Shown piece after piece: positions 15,031 to 24,717 of a stretch of DNA of 64,000 bases (its first letter is position 1; each line of letters starts with the position of its first letter). Source of the DNA: Pseudoselenomonas ruminantium (GTDB taxonomy: Bacteria > Bacillota > Negativicutes > Selenomonadales > Selenomonadaceae). Where the stretch lies: positions 62,001 to 126,000 of the forward strand of contig NZ_FRBC01000002.1 of NCBI RefSeq assembly GCF_900142515.1, read 5' to 3'. The position numbers and the translations under genes were made by a program. Below the pieces are notes generated by a model, which ran no database searches, was not told the origin of the DNA, and saw only the letters and a list, made by a program, of their open reading frames with translations.

Positions 15031-17256
15031 TTAGTCTAGAGACTCTGTATCTTCCTCTGCCTCACGCTCTTCCACCAGACGGCGGTAAGGACCATCTTGG
15101 ACTATAAGATCCCGGTGAGTGCCCCGCTGCACGATTTTGCCATACTCCAGCACGATGATCTCATCGGCCTCCCGAATGGTGGAAAGGCGGTGAGCCACCA
15201 GCAGGCAGGCGCAGCCTCTGCGGCGGATATTCTTCAGAATGACCTGCTCCGTCAATGGGTCGATGGCACTGGTGGCCTCGTCCAGAATCAACAGGGAGGG
15301 ATTTCCCGCCAGGGCCCGGGCGATTTCCAGCCGCTGCCGCTGCCCCCCGGAGAAGTTCAGCCCCCCCTCTGCCACTTGGGCCTCATAGCCCCCGTTCAGT
15401 TTCAGGATATCCTCATGGATGCAGGCATCCTGAGCCGCTTTCATGATGTCCTCCTTGGGCAAGGACTTGTCGAAAAAGGAAATATTCTCTGCCACAGTTC
15501 CCGTCATCTGGAACACATCCTGATCCACGATGGCCATAGAGCCGACGATGACTTCCCGGGGAATTTCCCGCCGCTTTTTGCCATCCAGCAACACCTCTCC
15601 AGACCATTCCTCATAGAGCCCTGCCACCACCTTGGCCAGTGTGGACTTGCCGCTGCCGGAGGAACCTACCACTGCCGCCCACTGCCCGGGGGACAGGGTG
15701 AGGTCAAAATGCTCCAGCAGGGGCGGTTCCAGAGGATTGTAGCCAAAGCTCAGGTCCTTCAGCTCCAGCTGACCTGTCAGACGTAGGCTCCCTTCTTCCA
15801 TGGGGACCGGCTTTTCAGGGTAGTTCAACCTGTCAATCCCATAGCGCCACACATCATCCAGGCGACGCATCTGCATTTCTGTGGTTTGCAGCACATTGCC
15901 GAAGGCCAGCAGCTTCTTCATGGGTTCCTGGAATTTGGGCAGAAGGCCGGAAACCGCCGTATACATACCGGCAGTCATGACCCCTTCCATAACAGAAAAG
16001 CCCCCCACGGCCATGACCATGGCGCTAGTAAGCCCCGACAGCAGAGTGGGCAGCAGCTTCACCTTCAGGGACCAGAACTGCATTTTCTGCATGGCCATGA
16101 GGCCTTTGGCCTGATAGCCTGCCCATTTGGCAAAGAAGTCCCCCTCTGTGCCGCTGGCCTTGATGCTCTCAATCATCATCAGTCCCGACATGAGGGTGCC
16201 GTACTCCTTGCCCTTTTCCTGCTGCATGTGCATCATGATGTCTGTCATATTGCGCCGCATGTAGAAAAAGACATAGACATTAACGGCGCTGATAGAAACG
16301 CCGATCAAGGTAAGAGGCACGCTGTAGGAGAGCAGGAGCAACAGGTAGAAAATGGCAATCAGGCAGTCCAGCAGGGAAGTTGCCGCCTGGTCGGAGAGCA
16401 CATCTGCGTTGCTCTCGTTGAACTGGATGCGGGAGGCAATCTCCCCGGCAAAGCGCTGCTGGAAAAAGGTTATGGGCAGCCGCAAGACATGCCAGAAGAA
16501 GGCGGAGGAATCCGCCAGGGTCAGCTTCTTCTGCCAGCCCAGCAGGACAGAGGCCCGCATGGCAGTCATGATGCCGTTCAGAAGAATCGCCCCGCCCATG
16601 GCCAGCAGCAGGTACTGGGTCCAGTCCGGATGCTTCATGGAAAAAATATCGTCAATAAAGATCTGGTTAAAGGCCGGCTCCGCCAGTCCAGGCAGCACCA
16701 TGCAAAGGCCCAGAATCAACAGAAAAAGCATCGCCCACTTGTCCTGCATGAGCTTTGAGGCCACAGCCTTGGCAATGCTGTATGGGTGTCCCTCCCGCTT
16801 GAAATCAGGGCCAGGGGCAATCTGCAGATACACTCCAGTGTATGAGGAAATAAAATCCTGCCATGCCACACTTCGCTTGCCCAGGGCTGGGTCATTTAAA
16901 AAGACAGTATTCCCTTTGAAGCCTTCCATAACCACAAAATGGTTGAACTCCCAGAAAAGAATCACGGGAAATTTCTGCTTCAGAAGGCCTTTGGCCCTTC
17001 CTGCCTTACCCTTGGCCTCACAGCCCAGCCTGCGGGCTGCCTTCAATATATTGGCGGCATTGCTGCCGTCCCGGGTAACCCCGCACTCCTGGCGCAAGCG
17101 CTCCAGAGGCAGCCATTTGCCGTAATAGGCCAGCACCATGGCAAGCGATGCCGCACCGCACTCCACCGCCTCCATCTGGAGCACTGTGGGGGTCTTGACC
17201 CGGCGGCCCTGGGGAAAGTATTTATTTTTCAAAGTCTCCCATGCTTTTATCCCCAT
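15031..17256 (-). CDS. NHLP/NHLM-type export ABC transporter with C39 peptidase domain
   Basis: The protein has 741 residues. The N-terminal C39 domain holds the catalytic cysteine in VECGAASLAMVLAYYG, the histidine in NHFVVMEG and the aspartate in FLNDPA. Membrane-spanning segments follow (about 160-450), then an ATPase with Walker A GSSGSGKST, signature NFSGGQRQR and Walker B LLILDEATSAID. Such proteins cut leaders after a double glycine and export the core, which fits the AGG sites of the precursors at 9452 and 7289. It starts 1 bp after the stop of the upstream HlyD gene, indicating tight coupling. Confidence 0.95.
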   Translation of the reverse strand: MGIKAWETLKNKYFPQGRRVKTPTVLQMEAVECGAASLAMVLAYYGKWLPLERLRQECGVTRDGSNAANILKAARRLGCEAKGKAGRAKGLLKQKFPVILFWEFNHFVVMEGFKGNTVFLNDPALGKRSVAWQDFISSYTGVYLQIAPGPDFKREGHPYSIAKAVASKLMQDKWAMLFLLILGLCMVLPGLAEPAFNQIFIDDIFSMKHPDWTQYLLLAMGGAILLNGIMTAMRASVLLGWQKKLTLADSSAFFWHVLRLPITFFQQRFAGEIASRIQFNESNADVLSDQAATSLLDCLIAIFYLLLLLSYSVPLTLIGVSISAVNVYVFFYMRRNMTDIMMHMQQEKGKEYGTLMSGLMMIESIKASGTEGDFFAKWAGYQAKGLMAMQKMQFWSLKVKLLPTLLSGLTSAMVMAVGGFSVMEGVMTAGMYTAVSGLLPKFQEPMKKLLAFGNVLQTTEMQMRRLDDVWRYGIDRLNYPEKPVPMEEGSLRLTGQLELKDLSFGYNPLEPPLLEHFDLTLSPGQWAAVVGSSGSGKSTLAKVVAGLYEEWSGEVLLDGKKRREIPREVIVGSMAIVDQDVFQMTGTVAENISFFDKSLPKEDIMKAAQDACIHEDILKLNGGYEAQVAEGGLNFSGGQRQRLEIARALAGNPSLLILDEATSAIDPLTEQVILKNIRRRGCACLLVAHRLSTIREADEIIVLEYGKIVQRGTHRDLIVQDGPYRRLVEEREAEEDTESLD

Positions 17257-17257
17257 G

Positions 17258-18235
17258 CTACCTGCTCCTTAGCCACTGGCTGATCTTGTAAAATACCTTC
17301 TCGATGGGCATCTGCCGCTCAATGACCACTGCCCCAGTGCAGTAGCTGCCCGGGGTGATGGGCGTATGTTTCCCCACCACGGAAGTCCAGAGATAGCCGG
17401 ATTCCGAGGAGGCATCCTTCACCAGGCTGAATTTCACCTCCACCGCTGCCCCGCCGTCTTTGGATAGCACATACTGGGCCAGCTGGGCATTGCCCAGACC
17501 CTTTTCGATGCCGGCGGAGGAAATGGGATATTGGGAGACACTCTCCACTACCCCCAGGAGGCTGCCGGTCTGGCTTACGTCCACCCCATTGGGAGCCAGC
17601 TGGATAGTCATGCCCGGCACCACCCGCTTGCCCTTGTCCACGGGAATGTAAAAAATCCCGGAAAGATCCTTGCGCTCCTCGGTGAGTCGCACCGTACAGA
17701 TGGGAGCCCCTGCTGAGAGTATCTGTCCCTCGGAGGCCATGACTTCGTCCACAATACCGTCATATTCGCAGTAGATGTCCTCATTGGCCGTCTGCTGCTG
17801 CCTTTTGGCATCGTACTGATAGACCCTGGACTGCACATCCCGATCGTTGGCCGCAAGGCCTGTGCCATACTGAGCCATGCGGGTATCCGCCGATTGTTCC
17901 GGCTGTTCCATATGGGCTATAAGCTGGCCCTCATGCACATGGCTGCCGGTTTTCACATAAATGTCCGTAATGCGGCCTGAGGCAGCATGGGAAACGCTCC
18001 TGACCCCGGAGACATCCATAATAAGCCCCATGCCCTCGGCCTTTTCTGTAAAGGAGCCGTAGATGGACCAGAGGACGATAGAGAAGCAGAGTATGCAGAC
18101 GGCTGCCAGCCCCATCCAGCCCATAGGCCCCGTAATATGCACCATGGTGTCCAGCTTCTCCGGGGAGCGCAGCTTGTCCAGGGCTGCCTGGCTGAAGAAA
18201 CTGCCTGCTGCCTGATTTTTCTCTTTATCTGACAT
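17258..18235 (-). CDS. NHLP-type secretion adaptor (HlyD family)
   Basis: The 325-residue protein has an N-terminal cytoplasmic segment, one membrane anchor (GLAAVCILCFSIVLWSIYG, about residues 58-76), a biotinyl-lipoyl-like half motif (GRITDIYVKTGSHVHEGQLI) and a short hairpin. This is the size and layout of the NHLP system membrane fusion protein. It bridges the ABC exporter to an outer-membrane channel. It overlaps the end of the upstream adaptor gene by 11 bp. Confidence 0.9.
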   Translation of the reverse strand: MSDKEKNQAAGSFFSQAALDKLRSPEKLDTMVHITGPMGWMGLAAVCILCFSIVLWSIYGSFTEKAEGMGLIMDVSGVRSVSHAASGRITDIYVKTGSHVHEGQLIAHMEQPEQSADTRMAQYGTGLAANDRDVQSRVYQYDAKRQQQTANEDIYCEYDGIVDEVMASEGQILSAGAPICTVRLTEERKDLSGIFYIPVDKGKRVVPGMTIQLAPNGVDVSQTGSLLGVVESVSQYPISSAGIEKGLGNAQLAQYVLSKDGGAAVEVKFSLVKDASSESGYLWTSVVGKHTPITPGSYCTGAVVIERQMPIEKVFYKISQWLRSR

Positions 18236-19385
18236 CCTGCTCCCCCCTCAGCTTTACTTCTGCCCTTAATCCATCCTGCAAATTCTCTGTGCCAAAAACA
18301 ATGACAATCTCCCCAGGCTCCAGCCCGCCAAGTATCTCGACATAATCCCCATCATCCCTGCCGGTGACAACAGCTCTGCGCTCAAGCTTTCCATCACGGT
18401 AGACAAAAACAGCCTGCCGGGTCTTGTCCGTAAGCGCGGAGAGGGGCACACAAAGAGCCTCTGTCCCCTGGGCCAGCTTCAAATAGGCCGTGCCGTAAGT
18501 CTGTGGTGTCAGGAGTCCCAAGGGATTATCTATCCGCCAGAGCAGGGTGCGGGCTGCGCCCGGCACCTCCAGGGGTGGGGCAATCTCCGTCAGCACACCA
18601 TGAAATGCCTGCTCTGCTCCCATGTCTCCGTGAGCCCCATCCAGATTCTTGAACTCCCTGCCGGGGAAGATAAACTCTGCCTCCTGTCCCACTTGCAACC
18701 TTTGGGCCTTGTCATCACTGACCTGATGGGAAAAATAAAGCTCGTTATAATCCCCCACTAGAGCCAGAGATGTGCCACTGGATACGTAGGTTCCAGGCTG
18801 CCGGTAAATAATGCGTACTGTCCCATCGATAGGTGCGCGAACCTCGCAGCGTGCCTGACTTACAAGCAGCATATCCCGCTTGGCCATCGCCGCCTGCAAA
18901 TTGGCCTGGGCAGCCACATAGGCAGCCTTGGCTTCATCGAACTGCTGGCTGGAGGCAGCATTTACCTCCAGCAGTTTGCTATAGCGGTCATAATTGTTGG
19001 TGGCACGGGCCAGTTCAGCATTGGCGCTCATGATGCTCGCCTCCGCCTCCTGAATAGAAAGGGCGATGTTATCATTTTCCAGCCTAAAAAGCAGATCACC
19101 CTTGCGAACATAGCTGTTTACAGAAGCATAAGCCTCCACAATCCGCCCTTCAGTAAGCGCCACAGCATCTGCCATGCTGGCAGTATATAGATTGACGGCA
19201 GAGAACTTCACCAGAGGATGGAACGCTCTCCGTGCTGCTTTCTCACCAATCAGCTCCGCTTGCCGTTCCTCCATGCGCAGGGCAATCTGGCTTTCTCCCC
19301 TTTCATTCAGATAAGCGCCATAAGCAACCACCAGCAGTGTCAAAGCCAGCACCAGCCCCAATCCCACGAAAAAATATTTTTTCAT
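18225..19385 (-). CDS. HlyD/RND-type periplasmic adaptor subunit
   Basis: The start is ATG 19385 behind GGGAG, giving 386 residues. There is one N-terminal anchor (YFFVGLGLVLALTLLVVAYG) and a lipoyl-type domain split by an alpha hairpin (SIQEAEASIMSANAELARAT, then a second helix). A beta-barrel and a membrane-proximal region (VFVYRDGKLERRAVVTGR) follow. It is a second adaptor of another subfamily, first in the exporter operon. A diderm host needs a path through the outer membrane, and this gene may supply the periplasmic part. No outer-membrane TolC-like gene is present in the island. Confidence 0.88.
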   Translation of the reverse strand: MKKYFFVGLGLVLALTLLVVAYGAYLNERGESQIALRMEERQAELIGEKAARRAFHPLVKFSAVNLYTASMADAVALTEGRIVEAYASVNSYVRKGDLLFRLENDNIALSIQEAEASIMSANAELARATNNYDRYSKLLEVNAASSQQFDEAKAAYVAAQANLQAAMAKRDMLLVSQARCEVRAPIDGTVRIIYRQPGTYVSSGTSLALVGDYNELYFSHQVSDDKAQRLQVGQEAEFIFPGREFKNLDGAHGDMGAEQAFHGVLTEIAPPLEVPGAARTLLWRIDNPLGLLTPQTYGTAYLKLAQGTEALCVPLSALTDKTRQAVFVYRDGKLERRAVVTGRDDGDYVEILGGLEPGEIVIVFGTENLQDGLRAEVKLRGEQDVR

Positions 19386-19541
19386 ACAGTCTCCCTCACA
19401 TTTCCCAAACGTCATACACCACCCGAGTACATGTGGGGGAGAGGGCACACTCTGTTCCCCATATCAGGAGCCTCGACGTATGTTGTCTAAAAGCTGCATT
19501 TATCTTTCAATTCACCTACAAATACCCTCATAACCCCTGGC

Positions 19542-19570
19542 ACGATAATAGGGCATTGCCAGAAGTGCAA
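19542..19570 (-). promoter_or_regulatory. Candidate promoter of the exporter operon
   Basis: On the minus strand TTGCAC (19570-19565) is followed after 17 nt by TATCGT (19547-19542), about 155 nt before the first adaptor start. A second option is the degraded promoter in the repeat at 19600-19766. Confidence 0.4.
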
Positions 19571-19599
19571 CAATGAGCGGGCATACCGAAGCAGACACA

Positions 19600-19766
19600 C
19601 ATCATACACCCCAAAAACACATATGTAAAGCCTCGACAGGCACTGTCAACATGTAGGATTTATCCTGCCATAAACAAGCAAATATCCTTATACCCCATTG
19701 TAATTCTACAAAAATAAACACAATTCCTGCCCAGCACCTGCATGTCAGCTTACGTCTTCTCAGAAA
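19600..19766. repeat. 168-bp direct repeat, right copy
   Basis: This copy matches 253-420, with the distal 93 nt identical. It keeps TTGACA at the equivalent place but not the TATACA of the left copy. The stretch 19386-19848 contains no gene. It holds the exporter promoter, this repeat and the terminator at 19774-19805. Confidence 0.9.
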
Positions 19767-19773
19767 CCTGAAA

Positions 19774-19805
19774 AATAAATATCCCCCGGCTGGGGGATAT
19801 TTATT
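19774..19805. terminator. Strong stem-loop terminator at the island border
   Basis: A 14-bp stem AATAAATATCCCCC with its exact complement and a 4-nt loop. It is A/T-flanked on both sides, so it can work in both directions. It ends the transcript of the small secreted protein. Confidence 0.8.
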
Positions 19806-19848
19806 CATGATATGTAGACATCACCCAAGAACTTCAGGGACTGGCACA

Positions 19849-20148
19849 CTAAATTATTATAGGTGCAATCGCCTTAAAGTAAATGGAATCATCATGATTG
19901 ATTTCCTTCGGTACAGACGAAGCCCCTGAAGATGTAGTGTCAAGCCCCTCAGGATAGGGTATAATCGCTGTTCCGGGTACTTCAACCTTCACTTCCCTGC
20001 AGCTGATGTCCTTTGTCTTATCCAGTTCCGCTTTGGCAACATCACTCGCAGCAATAGAAATATTTATGGTCATACCAAGCGATAACACTGTCATCATCAG
20101 GATTTTCTTTTGTTTTTGTAGGCAGTAAAACAACTTTTGGGCTAACAT
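19849..20148 (-). CDS. Small secreted protein of unknown function
   Basis: The best start is ATG 20148 behind GGAGGGAG, giving 99 residues. A basic start (QKLFYCLQKQKK) precedes a hydrophobic stretch (MMTVLSLGMTINISIAA) that looks like a signal peptide with cleavage near residue 38. The mature part is short, with one cysteine and a proline-rich middle (VPGTAIIPYPEG). I do not recognise a family. Confidence 0.5.
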   Translation of the reverse strand: MLAQKLFYCLQKQKKILMMTVLSLGMTINISIAASDVAKAELDKTKDISCREVKVEVPGTAIIPYPEGLDTTSSGASSVPKEINHDDSIYFKAIAPIII

Positions 20149-20182
20149 AATTTGCTCCCTCCAGTTCAATTTCCTTGTCAAT

Positions 20183-20543
20183 CTAACAAGAAAAGTTCAT
20201 CCTCTCGCATTCGGCTTCATAGCAATTTCTCACATAGTCCCTAAACCGTGCCGCTTTCTTGGTCAGCACCAAAGAAGAAAAATCAATTTGCAGTTCCCCT
20301 ACCTTGTGCAAGACCATGAGTTCGTGGTCACAGCATATGGGTCTCCAGCCGGTAAAGAAGTATCCTTTTTGGCAAAGTAGCTCATAAGCCGCCACAGCCT
20401 TTGCCTCACTGATATTCAAAAAGACGTTGAATGTTTGAAGCGGCTTGTTATATCGTGATTCTATGGTCTTCAGGCCTTCTGCCAAATCCGTTCCGCTTTC
20501 GTCCACCCAGACGGTGCAGCTAAGTTGCCCTTCGTCCTGCTGC
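20183..20543 (-). pseudogene. C-terminal fragment of a larger protein, cut by the IS607-family element
   Basis: An open frame of about 120 codons begins exactly where the transposon right end stops (QDEGQLSCTVWVDESG) and runs to a normal stop. It contains GYFFTGWRPICCDHELMVL, which resembles the last third of GNAT-like or anti-sigma-factor-associated proteins. The N-terminal part is not found on the other side of the element. The identification is weak; the truncation is clear. Confidence 0.45.
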
Positions 20544-20800
20544 TACTAAAAACATAGACAAAAGTGTATATGTCTTAGAAAAATTCCTTGTTCATCGTGC
20601 CCGCTCTCGCTATCCCGAAAGATGAGCTACTGACGTTTGTATAGCACTCCAAAGGCGTTGACATCACACTCCTTGCTTTCGCAAGGAGGTAAGTCTGTTC
20701 CCGACTAGCCATCGGTACATATATCGGAACTTTTGTTGTTAAGCTACCCGATATTTTTCAGCATCCCGCAAATTCAAGGAAGCGTTGTAGTCCCTGTCCG
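20544..20800 (-). ncRNA. Candidate omega RNA of the dead IS607 element
   Basis: The stretch from the tnpB 3' end to the right end of the element holds stable hairpins, for example CTCCTTGC-gaaa-GCAAGGAG near 20670-20690 on the minus strand. TnpB guide RNAs occupy this position. With a broken tnpB it probably has no nuclease partner here unless the TnpB at 26964 accepts it. Confidence 0.4.
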
Positions 20801-21663
20801 CTGTATAGCCACATTCAGGGCAAACATATACTCTGTCTTTGATTTTCAGACCTTTATGTATATGCCCGCAAGAGTGGCAAGTTTTGGAGCTTGGATAGAA
20901 CCTGTCAACAGTTCTAAACTCTATGCCAATGATTTCTGCTTTGCGCTTCAACTTGGACAGCAAGGAGAAGAATCTCTGCGCTGCCACAGCTTTTGCCAGA
21001 TGCCTATTCTTCATCATGCCTTTGACATTCAAGTCTTCCACCGTAATAAAGCGTGGTTTTTGCTTCACTATCTCATGGACAGTCTTGTTCTCATAATCCT
21101 TGCGGATATTGTCAATGCGTTGATGAAGTTTCTGTACCTTTAACAAACCGTCCAGCCACATAAGCTACTGTACCATTGGTAACTTTCGCGCCCACAGGCA
21201 AATAGCCAAATTCTTTCAGCCTGACCTGCTTTAGCGTAGGTATCATCAGCTTGTGCCGCCATATCTTCCAGTCACCTGTGTTGTTCTTCGGAAAATACAG
21301 TTTCACATCCTGATTAGCTTTCTTTTTGAAGTTCGGAAAACCCGACACGCCATCAAAGAACCGCCTGAACGCCTGTTCGGCGTTAACTAAGGCTTTTTTG
21401 CGCGTCTTAGAACCGCACTGGTCAATCCAAGGTAATCCTATCTTCAGCTCATGGTTAACATACTTATCGAAGTCGTTGGCAGTAACAAAATGTTTCTGTT
21501 TTTCATCAAGCTGACCGCGCTGATACATCTTGTAAAGACGGCGATTGTAAGCTATGTACTGATTGTACAGGAATCTTGCCACGCCAATAGAACGGATAAT
21601 TTTCACTCTCTGCTCTTTAGTTGGGGCTATCTCCGTTTTGAACGCCTTTAGCAATCGTCTCAT
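20739..21663 (-). pseudogene. tnpB: tnpB with central deletion
   Basis: The start ATG 21663 overlaps tnpA. The N-terminal part (RRLLKAFKTEIAPTKEQRVK to VAYVA) and the C-terminal part (KVQKLHQRIDNIRKDYENK to the end) are both present but in different frames. The join near 21135-21160 removes about 100 codons, including the first RuvC aspartate. The second motif VEDLNVKGM and the zinc-finger CHSCG/CPECG remain. No active nuclease can be made. Confidence 0.9.
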
Positions 21664-22162
21664 CCCCTTCAATTTGTTTTTTATATTTCCGCAGACCATA
21701 CAATCTGCAAGAAAATACATGAAGAATACTTACTATATCTTGCACAAGCTCTTCGTGTGAAGATAGTTTTTCGTTTTTGACAACCACTATCTCTACGTTG
21801 AACTTGTTACAGAATTTTTCAAACCAGTCAAAGCCAAATCAAACAAATCTATCCTTGTGTGATACAAGAATCATTTTGATTTTGTTTTCCATGACTTCGT
21901 TTAGAAGCTGATTCCATTTCTTGCGGTTATAATTAAGACCACTTCCATAATCTCTGACAATGTCATCAGCTATAAGCCCTTTGGCGTTGACATACTGCTG
22001 AAGAAAATCAACTTGATTCTCAAGGTCGTCAGTTTGATTTCTGGTCGATACCCTTGTATAAATGACTATCTTTCGAGAGTCAGTATCTCTGCCAATCCCT
22101 TTGAACTGTAAATACTGGTCGTAAGTATAATACCTTCGGTTAGTCGGGGTTCTGTTTGCTAC
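21617..22162 (-). pseudogene. tnpA: IS607-type serine recombinase tnpA, truncated and with a nonsense codon
   Basis: The frame from 22162 reads RTPTNRRYYTYDQYLQFKG, then KIVIYTRVSTRNQTDDLENQ, the catalytic serine region of IS607 resolvases. It continues with VRDYGSGLNYNRKKWNQLL and KDRFV, an in-frame TGA, and FGFDWFEKFCNKFNVEIVVV. The last part, LYGLRKYKKQIEG, overlaps the tnpB start. The N-terminal DNA-binding helix-turn-helix is missing. The TGA replaces a single codon, most simply CGA. Confidence 0.9.
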
Positions 22163-22185
22163 AAGTGTTTTTTAAACTTTCCTCC

Positions 22186-24717
22186 CTAGAATTTCCACAT
22201 CAGGCCCACCTTGCCCGCAGCTCCTCGTTGCTTGCCGCAAGCTGCAGTCACGCCAAGGTTCAGCGTGAAATTGCTATTTTTCGGCTGATGCAGCCAGCCG
22301 ATTTCCAATATACCGCTGTTGCCTTTTAGGCTTGGTGTGGCTGTGCTGTATCCGGCCACGGCAGCCTTGGCATCGCCGTCAAATTCATGTTCGAAGTAAG
22401 CGCCCAAATAGCCTTTGCCTTCCGCATTGAAGGCATGAGTCAGCTTGGCCCCCAGTCTTACCCGATGACTGCTGACGGCAGCAAAATCATAGGTCTCACC
22501 TGTGCTCAAACGGGCAGAATCACTGCCTGTATGGCTGTAAAAATAGCGGAAGGAAACATCCAATTCATTGTTCTGCCTGAGGCTCATGATCTTCCCCAGC
22601 CCCAGATGCGCCCCCCAGTAATGGCTGTTGGTATCATAACCAACAGCCATGCCTGCATATCCCGTAAAATCCTGGGAGCTGTAATCTGCCTTGGTTTTGC
22701 CGGCGCGGAGACTGCCCTCGTAATACATGCCTTCATTATCCTTTTGCCGGACAAAGAGCGCAGCCCCGGCATAATCACTATCCCCTTTGCCGTGCAGATT
22801 AGCGCAATAGCTGTCATATCTGCCTTTGCCATATTCCCCGGCCAGACCATAAAGGAGTCTGCCGTTTTTATTGCTAACCTCCCTGGCTATGCCCAAGATG
22901 GCGCTGCCTCCACGGCTGTCCACATGAGAACCGGTCTGATAGCGATACTTGCCGCCCTGGGTGGCAAAAAATGGCGACCATTCGCCCGCGGAAGCAGTGC
23001 CATCGATCCGGGATGCCTTCTCTGCCTGATACAGGCCATCTGCCGCCAGCAGATCTGCCCCCTGGTTCAGAAAGCCTGCCTGCGCCGCACGGGTCTCCAC
23101 CAGGGATTTTGTCTCCGGATTGACCTCTGCCTCCCCCAAAACTGCCTGCAGATTGTGGGAATCATTCACGAGGGTATAGCCGTAATTGAGGGAGATTCCC
23201 TGCTTCAGCGTGCCGGTATTCTGACCGTCATAAAGAATGTTTCCTTGGGTGGAAATGAGATTTATGGTTTGGCCCCGTGCGATAGCGGCACCTCCTGCTG
23301 CGGACAAAACCAGTTTTGTACCCTTCAGGTCCGTATCAACGGTACCGGTTATGGTCAGCATATTGCTACCGGGTTGATAAGATGTGGGCAAATGGAACGC
23401 CACCGTCTCGAAATTGTAGATATTATTGGCGCTTATCCCTGACGAGGCAAGATAAAGCGCATTGCCCGTGCGCAGGTCACCGCCATTTGTGATGTTATAA
23501 CCAAAGCCGTCCGTGCTATTCCCTGTCAGATACACACCACCGCAGACATCCATCAGTTTCGCCGGAATGTAAATGGCAATCTTATTGCCGGTGGCATTGC
23601 CCGTGCTGCTCATGGTCATACCGCCATGCAGGTATACCTCCCCGTTCCCGGAGCCGCCCAGGAGATTTATGGTATTGCCCGAGGCATTCCCGGCAGCAGC
23701 GAATCCGCCGATCAATGTCAGCTTGCTCGCTGCACTGCCGCCAAAGACATTGATCGTATTATCGTTGGCATTGCCCGTGCGGGAATAGCCGCCGTAGACC
23801 AGCCCTGTGCCGCTGGTGGAAATGGAGCCGCCGCTGATATTGACCGTGTTGCTGATGGCATTCCCATTAAGGGTGTAGCCGCCATAGAATTCAGCATCAC
23901 CTGGCTCGTACTCGGTGAAAGTCTCTTTATAGATGCTTTCACTGGAAGCCAGGTCAGCCACTGCCCCTCCCGCAAGATTTACCGTATTGCTGCGCGCATC
24001 GCCATCATCGGCCTTGCCGCCCCAGATGAACGCCCGGTAGCCGCCAATGGTGCCACCCTTTACTGTTACCGTATTATTGTCGGTATTGCCTGTGCTATAA
24101 GCGCGTGCCCCAAAAAGGTAAACGCCCTTTTCGAATGTACCGTCATTGACTGTGACACGATTGTCTGTGGCATCGCTGCCTCTATTGCCAAGGCCTGCGG
24201 CAATGAAGGTCTGCCCCTCAAAACTACCCCCATTCACCGTAACGTAGTTATCCGAGGCAGCATATCCCTTATCCATGGCATTGCCGGCATAAATGCCAGC
24301 CGATTGCTTTGTTCCGGATTTATTGACGAAATTGCCGTCATTGATGATAATACCATTGCCAATGGCACTGCCATTATTCCGCGTGAATCCGCCGTAAAAG
24401 TAGTTAGAGTATTTACCCGAGCCAGCGGAGGTATCCCCATCGACTGTGTAAGTCCCCCCATTTATCGTCAAGGTGCTGTTTGAAACTGTCCCCTCCTGGG
24501 TATAGGCATTGAAAAACCACTGATGGCCGCCGTAATGATCGTAATCCTGATCCAAAACCCAGTTCACATCGGATATATTCCCTGTATTGCTGCCATCTCC
24601 CCAGCCATAATAAGTCTGATCCTCTGCGGCAGCAAAGCCGGGAGCCGACAGCCAGCCTGCCACAGCAATGGCCAGCCAGGCCATTTTCTTGTTACGCATT
24701 TTGTTACACATTTTCAT
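22186..24717 (-). CDS. Classical autotransporter with beta-solenoid passenger
   Basis: The best start is ATG 24717, which overlaps the stop of the upstream gene as ATGA; the protein has about 843 residues. The signal peptide is MAWLAIAVAGWLSAPGFAAA. The passenger (about 40-480) is built of repeats of roughly 40-45 residues with the pattern NTVTVxGG...GGxxxxGNAxxN, as in secreted beta-helix proteins. A helical linker (VETRAAQAGFLNQGADLLAA) leads into a C-terminal barrel of about 260 residues ending VGLMWKF, with the terminal phenylalanine recognised by the BAM machinery. This proves a host with an outer membrane. The function of the passenger is unknown; an adhesin role is possible. Confidence 0.9.
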   Translation of the reverse strand: MKMCNKMRNKKMAWLAIAVAGWLSAPGFAAAEDQTYYGWGDGSNTGNISDVNWVLDQDYDHYGGHQWFFNAYTQEGTVSNSTLTINGGTYTVDGDTSAGSGKYSNYFYGGFTRNNGSAIGNGIIINDGNFVNKSGTKQSAGIYAGNAMDKGYAASDNYVTVNGGSFEGQTFIAAGLGNRGSDATDNRVTVNDGTFEKGVYLFGARAYSTGNTDNNTVTVKGGTIGGYRAFIWGGKADDGDARSNTVNLAGGAVADLASSESIYKETFTEYEPGDAEFYGGYTLNGNAISNTVNISGGSISTSGTGLVYGGYSRTGNANDNTINVFGGSAASKLTLIGGFAAAGNASGNTINLLGGSGNGEVYLHGGMTMSSTGNATGNKIAIYIPAKLMDVCGGVYLTGNSTDGFGYNITNGGDLRTGNALYLASSGISANNIYNFETVAFHLPTSYQPGSNMLTITGTVDTDLKGTKLVLSAAGGAAIARGQTINLISTQGNILYDGQNTGTLKQGISLNYGYTLVNDSHNLQAVLGEAEVNPETKSLVETRAAQAGFLNQGADLLAADGLYQAEKASRIDGTASAGEWSPFFATQGGKYRYQTGSHVDSRGGSAILGIAREVSNKNGRLLYGLAGEYGKGRYDSYCANLHGKGDSDYAGAALFVRQKDNEGMYYEGSLRAGKTKADYSSQDFTGYAGMAVGYDTNSHYWGAHLGLGKIMSLRQNNELDVSFRYFYSHTGSDSARLSTGETYDFAAVSSHRVRLGAKLTHAFNAEGKGYLGAYFEHEFDGDAKAAVAGYSTATPSLKGNSGILEIGWLHQPKNSNFTLNLGVTAACGKQRGAAGKVGLMWKF

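Larger units (their letters stand above)
20544..22162 (-). mobile_element. Degenerate IS607-family element
   Basis: A serine-recombinase tnpA overlaps tnpB in the IS607 order. tnpA lacks its first codons and has an internal stop, and tnpB has lost its middle. The right end reads TTTTTAGTAGC, close to the TTTATCGTAGC end of the IStron at 26698. The left end is missing because the autotransporter gene ends 24 bp away. Confidence 0.8.
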
